From positions 1 through 11,754 of the forward strand of contig JAIRSS010000089.1 of NCBI GenBank assembly GCA_031255315.1: a DNA stretch of 11,754 nt. Direction: 5' to 3'. Made by a program: the position numbers and the translations under genes. Positions 1-5,809 of the stretch are shown here, in pieces (within the stretch, counting starts at the first letter, position 1; every line of letters starts with the position of its first letter). The notes beneath the pieces are model-generated. The model did not search any database, was not told the origin of the DNA, and saw nothing but the letters and a program-made list of their open reading frames with translations. The DNA is from Spirochaetaceae bacterium (GTDB lineage: Bacteria; Spirochaetota; Spirochaetia; Treponematales; Breznakiellaceae).

Positions 1-2
1 TT

Positions 3-119
3 CGGCGGGTCAAAAACGGGCCCAAAGGCTTAGTCATCCCCACGCAGGAAAAGAACCTGCATATAAAGGCGGATCCCCGACGGTTAAAAGAACTGGAACG
101 CTGCCGGGTGGAAACCTAA
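3..119 (+). CDS. C-terminal fragment of an unidentified protein (5' end outside window)
   Basis: An open frame runs from base 3 to a TAA at 117-119, giving 38 residues that end in ELERCRVET. Most codons end in G or C (about two thirds), as in the well-supported genes of this window, which favours this frame over the overlapping frame starting at base 2, also open for about 53 codons. The piece is basic and charged, with a KADPRRLKELER stretch that could be a C-terminal helix. No family is recognisable from so short a tail, and no function is proposed. It is cut off by the window edge. Confidence 0.42.
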   Translation, partial: RRVKNGPKGLVIPTQEKNLHIKADPRRLKELERCRVET

Positions 120-191
120 GGGTTAAAAAAGAGCGGGACGGGCGGCTGCTAAAATACGTGTAATGGCGGCTGAGGAAGCTTCGTACTCATC

Positions 192-529
192 CCCGCCCTT
201 GACACCCCTTTGGTCTACAGCCCCCTTTTTGCCCGCCCCCGTGCCGACACAGACTTTCATCGTCGTGCTGTCGATAATCACTTCGGGAAACCCTATCCCC
301 TCCGCTTTTTGCGGCTCAAAAAGAATTTTCCCCCATAATCCCCGCCCGCCGCCGCGGGAAAACCGGTCATGACCACATGCCAGCGTCCATACTCTTCAGG
401 CAAATCACGCCAGGGGCGGCCGGTCCTCAGAATATACAGTATCCCGCAAAACGCTTTATAATGAGAAACTTTAGGCGGACGGCCTTTCCCCCGACAGCCC
501 GCCTCTATAACCGGCAGTACCACTTCCTA
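192..529 (-). pseudogene. IS5-family transposase remnant (frameshifted, 3' truncated)
   Basis: Read on the minus strand, bases from about 526 downward give the N-terminal region of an IS5-type DDE transposase: a GRPPKVSHYKAF stretch followed by ILRTGRPWRDLPEEYGRW. After the codons for WHVV the frame breaks at about base 370, where one missing base would restore the family sequence. The second frame continues with RGLWGKILFEPQKAEG and then VIIDSTTMKV, which contains the first catalytic aspartate of the DDE triad. Similarity stops near base 192 after a GVKGG motif; the frame stays open to a TAA at 123-125 but no longer looks like transposase. A TAG at 527-529 sits where the family usually has the tryptophan of an EQWE-like motif, so it is probably a nonsense mutation. 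The second and third catalytic acidic residues are absent, so the element cannot encode an active enzyme. No terminal inverted repeats were identified. Confidence 0.85.
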
Positions 530-560
530 GAACGTTACGTCATGCGCCAACGCAGCCCTC

Positions 561-593
561 GTCATTGCGGGGAGTGAAGCGGCGAAGCAGTCC
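561..593 (+). repeat. Short palindromic intergenic repeat, left copy
   Basis: The stretch starts GTCATTGCGG and ends GCGGCGAAGCAGTC. It matches the reverse complement of 772-797 except for about six extra bases in the middle and one substitution. The pattern GTCATTGCG...GCGAAGCAATC resembles a short interspersed repeat common in intergenic DNA of many bacteria. This copy also contains one arm of a perfect 9-base inverted repeat, GTGAAGCGG (574-582) with CCGCTTCAC (604-612), 21 bases apart. Confidence 0.65.
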
Positions 594-661
594 AGAGGAT
601 CATCCGCTTCACGAGCAGTTTGTAACGGCTAAAAGGCAGGAATACGGTCTGCGGCTTACAC

Positions 662-724
662 CGGATTACCGCAGATTTTCGTATCAACCGTGTTCGTAAT
701 CGGTGAAAATCAGCGTAATCTGTG
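662..724. repeat. Imperfect dyad repeat in intergenic DNA
   Basis: The left arm (GGATTACCGCAGATTTTC, 663-680) pairs imperfectly with the right arm (GTGAAAATCAGCGTAATC, 703-720), with a 22-base centre. The wording (GATTAC, CAGATTTTC, AATCTGTGG) resembles a dispersed intergenic repeat type found in several phyla; that likeness is from memory. It lies between the two inverted copies at 561-593 and 772-797, so the whole 561-797 segment could be a composite non-coding repeat. Confidence 0.5.
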
Positions 725-771
725 GACTTTGTTGTCATATGTTTTGGTCATTTAGTGTTTACGGGGTACTC

Positions 772-797
772 GATTGCTTCGCCGCGCTCGCAATGAC
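772..797 (-). repeat. Short palindromic intergenic repeat, right inverted copy
   Basis: GATTGCTTCGCCGCGCTCGC followed by AATGAC is the inverted counterpart of the copy at 561-593. Aligned to the reverse complement, both ends agree (GTCATTGCG and GCGGCGAAGCA-TC), while the left copy carries about six additional bases. The CAATGAC end is followed by a second CAATGAC at 800-806. No gene overlaps it. Confidence 0.65.
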
Positions 798-843
798 GGC
801 AATGACCATACAAAAACTCTATCATAAACCCCGAATGATAGCG

Positions 844-849
844 TATACT
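844..849 (+). promoter_or_regulatory. Candidate -10 element upstream of maf
   Basis: TATACT differs from the sigma-70 consensus TATAAT at one base. It lies 122 bases before the maf start, and transcription from it would begin near 856, right where the foldable leader starts. No good -35 hexamer is visible 16-18 bases upstream (the sequence there is ATCATA-like), so the call rests on one hexamer and its position. Confidence 0.3.
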
Positions 850-854
850 TAAAA

Positions 855-958
855 TTTAAAGGCTTTTACCGTGAGGATAGGAGGCTGCTTTCCCGCAGCG
901 CTCAAAAAGATGTAATGTCTTGAGTTAAGACATATCCTCATACCAGTTGAAGCTTAAA
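855..958 (+). promoter_or_regulatory. Structured 5' leader of maf (possible RNA regulatory element)
   Basis: Several complementary segments nest into a branched fold. TTTAA (855-859) plus GCTT (862-865) can pair with AAGC (950-953) plus TTAAA (954-958). TGAGGATA (872-879) matches TATCCTCA (933-940) exactly. Inside are two hairpins: GCTGC (884-888) with GCAGC (895-899), and ATGTCTT (915-921) with AAGACAT (927-933) closing a 5-base loop. CTCAA (901-905) can alternatively pair with TTGAG (920-924), which would disrupt the last hairpin. The outer stem ends two bases before the maf ribosome binding site. It matches no riboswitch class I can recall. What is seen is the complementarity; a regulatory role is inference. 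Confidence 0.4.
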
Positions 959-970
959 CGGAGAAGATAC

Positions 971-1570
971 ATGGAATCTATCATTTTAGCGTCCGGTTCA
1001 TTACGGAGGCAGGAATTTTTTCGGCTTATGGGACTGCCGTTTAATATTATGCCTTCCCCCATTAATGAAGACTATGATGGGGATTTGAGCCCCCGGGAAA
1101 TAACTGAAGAGTTGGCGGTACGGAAGGTTAACCAGATTATCGAACTTCTTCAGGGGCGGACGCCGCTCTGGATATGCGGAGCCGATACGGTCGTTTCGGT
1201 GGATGGAAAAATTTTTGGGAAACCGGCATCCCGGGAAGACGCCCAGAATATGCTGAATATCCTTCAGGGCCGGGCTCACGATGTGATTACTTCGGTGGCC
1301 CTCTTTAACGGCAGGAAAAAATCTGTTGACTGCCGATCAGCGGCCAGCGTCGTAACCTTCAGCCCCCTCTCGGAGGCCGAAATCGACTGGTACCTCAATA
1401 CCGGGGAATGGCAGGGAGTTGCGGGGGCGTATAAGATACAAGGGCTGGCGTCTTGCCTTATTTCCCGGATCGTGGGATCCTACAGTTCCATCGTGGGCTT
1501 GCCAATGCATGAATTTTATGTCATGCTACGGGAAAATGGGTATCCTTACGGGGAGTTAACCACTGTATAA
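971..1570 (+). CDS. maf: Maf-family nucleoside triphosphate pyrophosphatase
   Basis: A 199-residue protein of the usual Maf/YhdE length. Maf proteins hydrolyse non-canonical or surplus nucleotides (dTTP/UTP or modified bases, by subfamily) to the monophosphate and pyrophosphate in the cytoplasm; they have also been linked to septum inhibition. The N-terminus IILASGSLRRQEFF carries the Ser and paired Arg of the substrate loop (S8, R12, R13). CGADTVV holds the catalytic Asp72, followed by GKP at 83-85. The C-terminal half has GVAGAYKIQGLA and GSYSSIVGLP. In the KIQG motif a lysine stands where glycine is commonly seen. I chose ATG 971 rather than the in-frame TTG at 947 because GGAG (960-963) lies seven bases ahead and the protein then begins right at the family N-terminus. 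It stands 286 bases before rpsB with a terminator-like hairpin between, so it is probably a separate unit. The substrate subclass cannot be fixed from sequence alone. Confidence 0.93.
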   Translation: MESIILASGSLRRQEFFRLMGLPFNIMPSPINEDYDGDLSPREITEELAVRKVNQIIELLQGRTPLWICGADTVVSVDGKIFGKPASREDAQNMLNILQGRAHDVITSVALFNGRKKSVDCRSAASVVTFSPLSEAEIDWYLNTGEWQGVAGAYKIQGLASCLISRIVGSYSSIVGLPMHEFYVMLRENGYPYGELTTV

Positions 1571-1574
1571 CAGA

Positions 1575-1607
1575 GATTCTTGGGATTCTGTAGGATTCAG
1601 GGGATTT
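1575..1607 (+). repeat. Short GATTC direct repeats downstream of maf
   Basis: GATTC occurs at 1575, 1584 and 1594, with GATTT at 1603, giving a period of 9-10 bases just after the maf stop. The unit is roughly GATTCTGTAG. It resembles short degenerate tandem repeats often seen in intergenic DNA. No function is evident. Confidence 0.5.
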
Positions 1608-1680
1608 TTACATCACGGCGCGTCAAAAGGGCGTTGGGAATAAAAAGTCTTCAGAGCGGCGGGTTTCCCAATTTCTTTGG

Positions 1681-1717
1681 CAGGAAGCGCCGGGTTAAGC
1701 GGCGTTCCTGTTATTTT
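1681..1717 (+). terminator. Terminator-like hairpin between maf and rpsB
   Basis: CAGGAA (1681-1686) and CGCCG (1688-1692) pair with CGGCG (1700-1704) and TTCCTG (1705-1710), giving an 11-bp GC-rich stem with one bulged G and a 7-base loop. TTATTTT follows at once (1711-1717). This is the form of a Rho-independent terminator. It lies 110 bases after maf and 140 before rpsB, so it could end the maf transcript or act as an attenuator in a long rpsB leader. Confidence 0.6.
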
Positions 1718-1718
1718 C

Positions 1719-1738
1719 CGTCCTCCTTTTGGAGGACG
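1719..1738 (+). promoter_or_regulatory. Perfect hairpin in the rpsB upstream region
   Basis: CGTCCTCC (1719-1726) and GGAGGACG (1731-1738) form a perfect 8-bp stem closed by TTTT. It begins one base after the T-rich tract of the preceding terminator-like hairpin and has no T-run of its own. The GGAGG in its 3' arm looks like a Shine-Dalgarno sequence sequestered in the stem, but no start codon follows at a useful distance. Ribosomal protein S2 represses rpsB-tsf through the leader in gammaproteobacteria; a comparable role here is speculation. Confidence 0.45.
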
Positions 1739-1856
1739 AGATAGAGGGAAGGCGCGGCTGGGACATCCCTTTCCGGGACGGGGGCGTTTATCGTCTCCGG
1801 GTATACAACCGGAAGCATCCGGATAAGGGAGATTCAGAGCCGTGCGGGAGGAACAC

Positions 1857-2753
1857 ATGGCGGTAGTTACCATGAAAAGCCTGTTGGAATCGGGGGTTCA
1901 TTTTGGCCACCAGGTAAAGCGCTGGGATCCGCGGATGAAGAAGTATATCTTCGCCGAACGGAACGGCATTCATATCATTGACCTGCAAAAAACCATTCAG
2001 GCCATTAAAGACGCCTACGAAGCGGTCAGAAAGAGCGTTTCCGGGGGCAAGACGGTGTTGTTTGTAGGAACCAAGAAACAGGCTCAACAGGCAATTCAAA
2101 AAGAAGCCGAACGGTGCGGCATGTTTTACGTCAACAACCGCTGGCTTGGCGGTATGCTCACCAACTTTGTAACCATCAAAAAGTCACTGCTTCGTCTCAA
2201 AAAGCTGGAAAAGATGGAGGTTGACGGGACTTTTGAAAATCTGACGAAAAAAGAAATCGCGTCTTTGGGTAAGGAGCGGGCGAAACTCCAGAAGAACCTG
2301 GGGGGTATAAAAGAAATGAAGGAGCTTCCGGGCATTCTTTTCATCGTTGATACCCGTAAGGAAGCTATCGCCGTGGCGGAAGCGAAACGGCAGGGCATCC
2401 CTATTGTTGCGGTGGTGGATACCAACTGCAATCCCGATGGAATTGACTATCCTATTCCAGGAAACGACGACGCCATCCGGGCCATTACCCTTTTTACCCA
2501 GATTGTCGCCAACGCGGTAATTGAGGCGGACAATGAGGCGGGGCTCAAGATCATCGAGACCCTGGGAGACGAAAACGAAGACCTGGAAGGCATTATGACC
2601 GATGTCTCAATCAAGGAAGAGGACCGGGAAATCGACATCGAATCGTATTCTTCAGGCGCGGCCCCGTTGGATGAAAAAAAAGCTGAGCAAGCGGCTGTTG
2701 AGGATGACGACGAGCTTCCGGTGGATGTTGACAAAGTTTACGACAAGGAATAA
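1857..2753 (+). CDS. rpsB: 30S ribosomal protein S2
   Basis: 298 residues. S2 sits on the back of the small subunit at the head-body junction and is needed for S1 binding in bacteria that have S1. Family landmarks follow in order: [19 protein letters not shown] near residues 9-27, [12 protein letters not shown] (35-46), [26 protein letters not shown], and [20 protein letters not shown] followed by NDDAIRAI. The S2 fold ends near residue 228; the last 70 or so residues are strongly acidic ([24 protein letters not shown]), making the protein longer than the 241 residues of E. coli S2. I chose ATG 1857 over GTG 1842 because GGGAGGA (1846-1852) lies just ahead and [13 protein letters not shown] is the family start. 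The protein is followed after 26 bases by tsf, the classical S2/EF-Ts pair. Confidence 0.97.
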   Translation: MAVVTMKSLLESGVHFGHQVKRWDPRMKKYIFAERNGIHIIDLQKTIQAIKDAYEAVRKSVSGGKTVLFVGTKKQAQQAIQKEAERCGMFYVNNRWLGGMLTNFVTIKKSLLRLKKLEKMEVDGTFENLTKKEIASLGKERAKLQKNLGGIKEMKELPGILFIVDTRKEAIAVAEAKRQGIPIVAVVDTNCNPDGIDYPIPGNDDAIRAITLFTQIVANAVIEADNEAGLKIIETLGDENEDLEGIMTDVSIKEEDREIDIESYSSGAAPLDEKKAEQAAVEDDDELPVDVDKVYDKE

Positions 2754-2779
2754 ACAAACCTTTTTAAGGAGTTAGCCAA

Positions 2780-3631
2780 ATGGGAATCAGCGCGGGGGAT
2801 GTCAAAAAACTCCGGGAAAAGACCGGAGCCGGCATGATGGAATGTAAGAACGCCCTGGTAGAAACCGGGGGGGATTTTACCGGGGCGGAGAAGCTCTTGA
2901 AGGAAAAAGGGCTTGCGGCAGTGGAAAAACGCTCCGACCGGGCGGCCAAGGAGGGCAAAATATTTGTAAAGATCCGGGACAACGGGGCGGTTTTAGTGGA
3001 ATTGTCCACGGAAACGGATTTCGTGGCCCGGAACCCTGAATTTATCGCTCTGGGGGACGCGGTTGTGGACCGGGTTCTGGAAAAGGGCTATACCGGGCCG
3101 AATGAAGAGCTGGCGGGTATGGTAACGGACCTGGCGGCTAAAATTCGGGAAAACATGAGCCTTAAACGGATCAAGCTGGTTCCGGCTGGGGACGGCGAGT
3201 ATCTTGTTAAGTACATACATGGGGACGGAGCCATCGGGGTAGTGGTAAAACTAAGCGCCGGTAGCGCGGAGGCTCTTCAAAAAGAAGAATTTAAAGCCCT
3301 GGCTTTTAACCTGGCCCTCCATATCGCGGCGTTCAACCCCGCCGCGCTGGATCGGAACCATCTTGACGCGGCGTTTCTCAAAGAGCAGGAAGAGATTTTC
3401 CGCAAACAGCTTGAGGGGGATGAAAAGCTCCAGGGAAAACCCGCCGCCGTAATAGAAAATATCCTCAAGGGAAAAATGAATAAATACCTGTCGGATATAT
3501 GTCTTATGGAACAGGGGTACGTAAAGGACGAAAAAATTCCCGTGGCCCAGGTCCTCTCCGATATGGGGAAACACCTTGGGACGGTAATAAACGTGGTTGA
3601 CTATGTGTACTTTAAGGTAGGAGATAGTTAA
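2780..3631 (+). CDS. tsf: Translation elongation factor Ts
   Basis: 283 residues, the normal EF-Ts length. It catalyses GDP release from EF-Tu in the cytoplasm so that EF-Tu can be recharged with GTP. The N-terminal UBA-like domain (about 1-55) has VKKLREKTGAGMMECKNAL, the family signature. The core follows, with ETDFVARNPEF (the TDFVA signature contacting EF-Tu) around residues 77-87 and NLALHIAAFNP in the second subdomain. The C-terminal part includes QEEIFRKQ and KYLSDICLMEQGYV, close to the conserved KF-EICLLEQ-FV pattern. An AAGGAG Shine-Dalgarno (2766-2771) precedes the ATG by 8 bases. The stop TAA shares its last base with the frr ATG (TAATG at 3629-3633), so frr is probably translated by re-initiation. 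Confidence 0.97.
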   Translation: MGISAGDVKKLREKTGAGMMECKNALVETGGDFTGAEKLLKEKGLAAVEKRSDRAAKEGKIFVKIRDNGAVLVELSTETDFVARNPEFIALGDAVVDRVLEKGYTGPNEELAGMVTDLAAKIRENMSLKRIKLVPAGDGEYLVKYIHGDGAIGVVVKLSAGSAEALQKEEFKALAFNLALHIAAFNPAALDRNHLDAAFLKEQEEIFRKQLEGDEKLQGKPAAVIENILKGKMNKYLSDICLMEQGYVKDEKIPVAQVLSDMGKHLGTVINVVDYVYFKVGDS

Positions 3632-4185
3632 TGCATACCGTTATCGCTTCATCCGAAGAACGAATGAAAAAAACCGTCGGGAATTTAAAAGACGGGTTTG
3701 CTTCTTTACGAACCGGCCGGGCGTCGGCGTCTTTATTTGATAAAATAAAGGTAAATTGTTATGGAGATAAATCGCCTCTTAATCAGGTGGCGAATATTTC
3801 TATTCCCGAAGCCCGGCTCATTGTGATACAGCCGTGGGATAAGGGGCTTATCGGGGAAATTGAGAAGGCCATACGGATTTCGGAACTTTCCTTGAACCCC
3901 AACAATGATGGGAAGGTTATCCGTATCGTTATTCCGCCCCTAACGGAGGAACGCCGCAAGGAGCTTGTCAAGGTCGCTAAAACCCACGCGGAACAAAGCC
4001 GGGTGGCGGTGCGGAACATACGGAGGGACGGCAACGACGAACTGAAAAAAATCCTCAAGGCGGGAGAGCTTACCGAGGACGAGGAAAGCCGGAATTCGGA
4101 AGAACTGCAAAAGCTGACCAATTCCTATATAGAGAAGATCGGCCAGGTTCTGAACGAAAAAGAAAAAGAAATAATGGAAGACTGA
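3631..4185 (+). CDS. frr: Ribosome recycling factor
   Basis: 184 residues, against 185 for E. coli RRF. With EF-G it splits the post-termination ribosome. Domain I appears as two long helical parts: the N-terminal helix with LKDGFASLRTGRASASLFDK (about 19-38) and the C-terminal helices from HAEQSRVAVRNIRRDGNDEL onward (about 119-138), which hold the conserved arginine of the RNIRRD motif. Domain II lies between them and carries the usual NISIPEAR and IQPWDKGLIGEIEKAI. The gene overlaps tsf by one base at its start and uppS by one base at its end (TGATG at 4183-4187). No strong Shine-Dalgarno is needed given the coupling, although GGAGATAG lies just before the start. Confidence 0.97.
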   Translation: MHTVIASSEERMKKTVGNLKDGFASLRTGRASASLFDKIKVNCYGDKSPLNQVANISIPEARLIVIQPWDKGLIGEIEKAIRISELSLNPNNDGKVIRIVIPPLTEERRKELVKVAKTHAEQSRVAVRNIRRDGNDELKKILKAGELTEDEESRNSEELQKLTNSYIEKIGQVLNEKEKEIMED

Positions 4186-4922
4186 TGCCCGCTAAACAAA
4201 TTGCCGGCAAAAAGCCCGCCGGGGAAGAAGGCTTCTTTCCCGTCCATGTCGCCGTCATTATGGATGGTAATGGCCGGTGGGCCGTACAGCGCGGACAACT
4301 CCGTACTCAAGGGCACCTTGAAGGGCTTAAGACGGCAAAAAGAATTGTCAAGGCCGCAAGCGATATGGGTATCGCCTACCTGACCCTCTATGTTTTTTCC
4401 ACGGAAAATTGGAAACGCGCCGCCGAGGAGGTAGGGTTTATCATGGGGCTTGTAAAGCGGTACTTGGCGGCGGAATTGGATTTTTTCAGGCAGAACCGTA
4501 TCAGAATACGCCATGCCGGTGACGCTCAGGGGCTTCCCCCGGACATCGCCGGGGATATTCGTGAAGTATGCGATGACACCCGGAATTTTACGGGGCTTCA
4601 GGTTATTCTGGCTCTAAATTACGGGGGCCGGGATGAGATAATTCGGGGGATACGGCGGCTTTTGGAGGCTCCTCCTCTTGGCGGAGAGCTTACGGAAGCC
4701 TCGTTCCGGCAATACCTGGACAACCCCGACGTGCCGGATCCGGACCTTGTTATCAGGACCGCCGGGGAAATGCGGACCAGCAACTTCCTCCTTTGGGAAG
4801 GGGCCTATACGGAATACGTGGTTTCTGAGAAAATGTGGCCTGATTTTACGGAAGAAGACTTGGTTTCAGCGATAGAACGGTTTCGAGGCCGCGAACGGCG
4901 GTACGGCGGTGTAACAGGATGA
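4185..4922 (+). CDS. uppS: Isoprenyl (undecaprenyl) diphosphate synthase, cis-type
   Basis: 245 residues. The enzyme adds isopentenyl units to farnesyl diphosphate with cis stereochemistry, giving the C55 carrier for peptidoglycan and other envelope glycans. All family motifs are present: HVAVIMDGNGRWA at 21-33 with the Mg-binding Asp27, GHLEGLKTAK, TLYVFSTENWKR with the Asn and Trp of the catalytic loop, LALNYGGRDEI, and near the C-terminus DLVIRTAGEMRTSNFLLW and RERRYGG. The first 18 residues are a polar extension before the conserved core. The ATG overlaps the frr stop by one base, and the stop overlaps the cdsA start by four bases (ATGA, 4919-4922). Product chain length is inferred from bacterial context and cannot be read from the sequence. 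Confidence 0.95.
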   Translation: MPAKQIAGKKPAGEEGFFPVHVAVIMDGNGRWAVQRGQLRTQGHLEGLKTAKRIVKAASDMGIAYLTLYVFSTENWKRAAEEVGFIMGLVKRYLAAELDFFRQNRIRIRHAGDAQGLPPDIAGDIREVCDDTRNFTGLQVILALNYGGRDEIIRGIRRLLEAPPLGGELTEASFRQYLDNPDVPDPDLVIRTAGEMRTSNFLLWEGAYTEYVVSEKMWPDFTEEDLVSAIERFRGRERRYGGVTG

Positions 4923-5782
4923 AAAAATTAATTCAGCGGCTTCTGTTGTTTGTCATCACGTTGCCCCTCATCATGGTTGTCATGGTATTCCTTCCCTACC
5001 GGAACCATCTGGCCGCTAACCTCATTGTTGTCGTCCTGAGCGCGCTGGGGGCCGTTGAGTTCGCCGCCATGATGAGCAAGAAAACCGGCGGTGTTTCTCC
5101 TCGGGAAGCCGGCATACTTGGATCCCTGGGACCCGCCGCCATGACGATGACGATGAGTTTTGACCTGAATTTTTACGTTTTCCCCGGCGTTCTTATGGCC
5201 GGTTTCTCCTGGCTGCTCCTCTCCCGGATTTTTAGTCCGCCGGATAAATTCGCCGGCTCACTGGATCACATCATATCGGGCTTTGCGGTGATAATTTATC
5301 CCGGGCTTTTTATGAGTTGGATCATCTTGATGGTGCAATTTTTCCACGCGGACCTGGTTATTCTGGGATTCTTCCTGATGGTCGTGGCATGTGATTCGGG
5401 CGCTTGGGCTCTGGGTATGCTTTTGGGGGGAAACAACCGGGGGATACTGCCGGCAAGCCCCAATAAAAGCGTTGCGGGGTTTATCGGCGGTTTTGCCGGT
5501 TCCATCTTGATCGGCTTGGGGGCGGTCCGGTTCTTTCCCGTTGCCTTCACCTCGCAGATTATGCCCTCCCCGTGGGCGGGGATCATTCTGGGGTTTCTTT
5601 CCGCCGGGGCCGCTTCTTTGGGAGACCTGGCCGAGTCGGTTATGAAACGGAGTTCCGCAATCAAGGATTCGGGCGGGCTTGTCCCCGGACGGGGCGGGAT
5701 TCTGGATTCCATTGATTCCTTAGCGATGGCGGCGCCGGTGTACTACGGCCTTTACCGGTTCTTTTTTATGCGGACGCTTTAG
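4919..5782 (+). CDS. cdsA: Phosphatidate cytidylyltransferase (CDP-diglyceride synthase)
   Basis: 287 residues with about eight hydrophobic membrane segments spread along its length. It makes CDP-diacylglycerol from phosphatidate and CTP at the inner membrane, the branch point for phosphatidylglycerol, cardiolipin and phosphatidylethanolamine. Motifs: ACDSGAWALG (157-166), SPNKSVAGFIGG (180-191), and the signature region KRSSAIKDSGGLVPGRGG (243-260) followed by ILDSIDS. In the usual pattern KD-x-x-x-L-x-P-G-H-G-G-x-x-D-R-x-D the His and Arg are replaced here by Arg258 and Ser264, while the acidic residues Asp250, Asp263 and Asp266 are kept. I judge it active because everything else is intact. 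It is coupled to uppS by the ATGA overlap and followed after 27 bases by dxr. Confidence 0.94.
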   Translation: MKKLIQRLLLFVITLPLIMVVMVFLPYRNHLAANLIVVVLSALGAVEFAAMMSKKTGGVSPREAGILGSLGPAAMTMTMSFDLNFYVFPGVLMAGFSWLLLSRIFSPPDKFAGSLDHIISGFAVIIYPGLFMSWIILMVQFFHADLVILGFFLMVVACDSGAWALGMLLGGNNRGILPASPNKSVAGFIGGFAGSILIGLGAVRFFPVAFTSQIMPSPWAGIILGFLSAGAASLGDLAESVMKRSSAIKDSGGLVPGRGGILDSIDSLAMAAPVYYGLYRFFFMRTL

Positions 5783-5809
5783 ACGAGGGATGTTTCATTT
5801 GGATAGAGA

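Noticed and set aside
871..941. tRNA or signal recognition particle RNA at the branched fold before maf
   Set aside because: There is no T-arm TTCGA-type motif, no anticodon arm of the right geometry and no SRP GGAAG/AGCA pattern. The fold is better left as an unnamed leader.
947..970. Upstream TTG start giving maf eight more residues
   Set aside because: The extra residues (MKLKRRRY) do not belong to the family N-terminus, and the ATG at 971 has a well-spaced GGAG.
2868..2877. G-run in tsf (and similar runs in dxr near 6739-6748 and an A-run in rpsB near 2672) as programmed frameshift sites
   Set aside because: Each gene continues in frame with family-conserved sequence on both sides, and no alternative frame gives a meaningful product.
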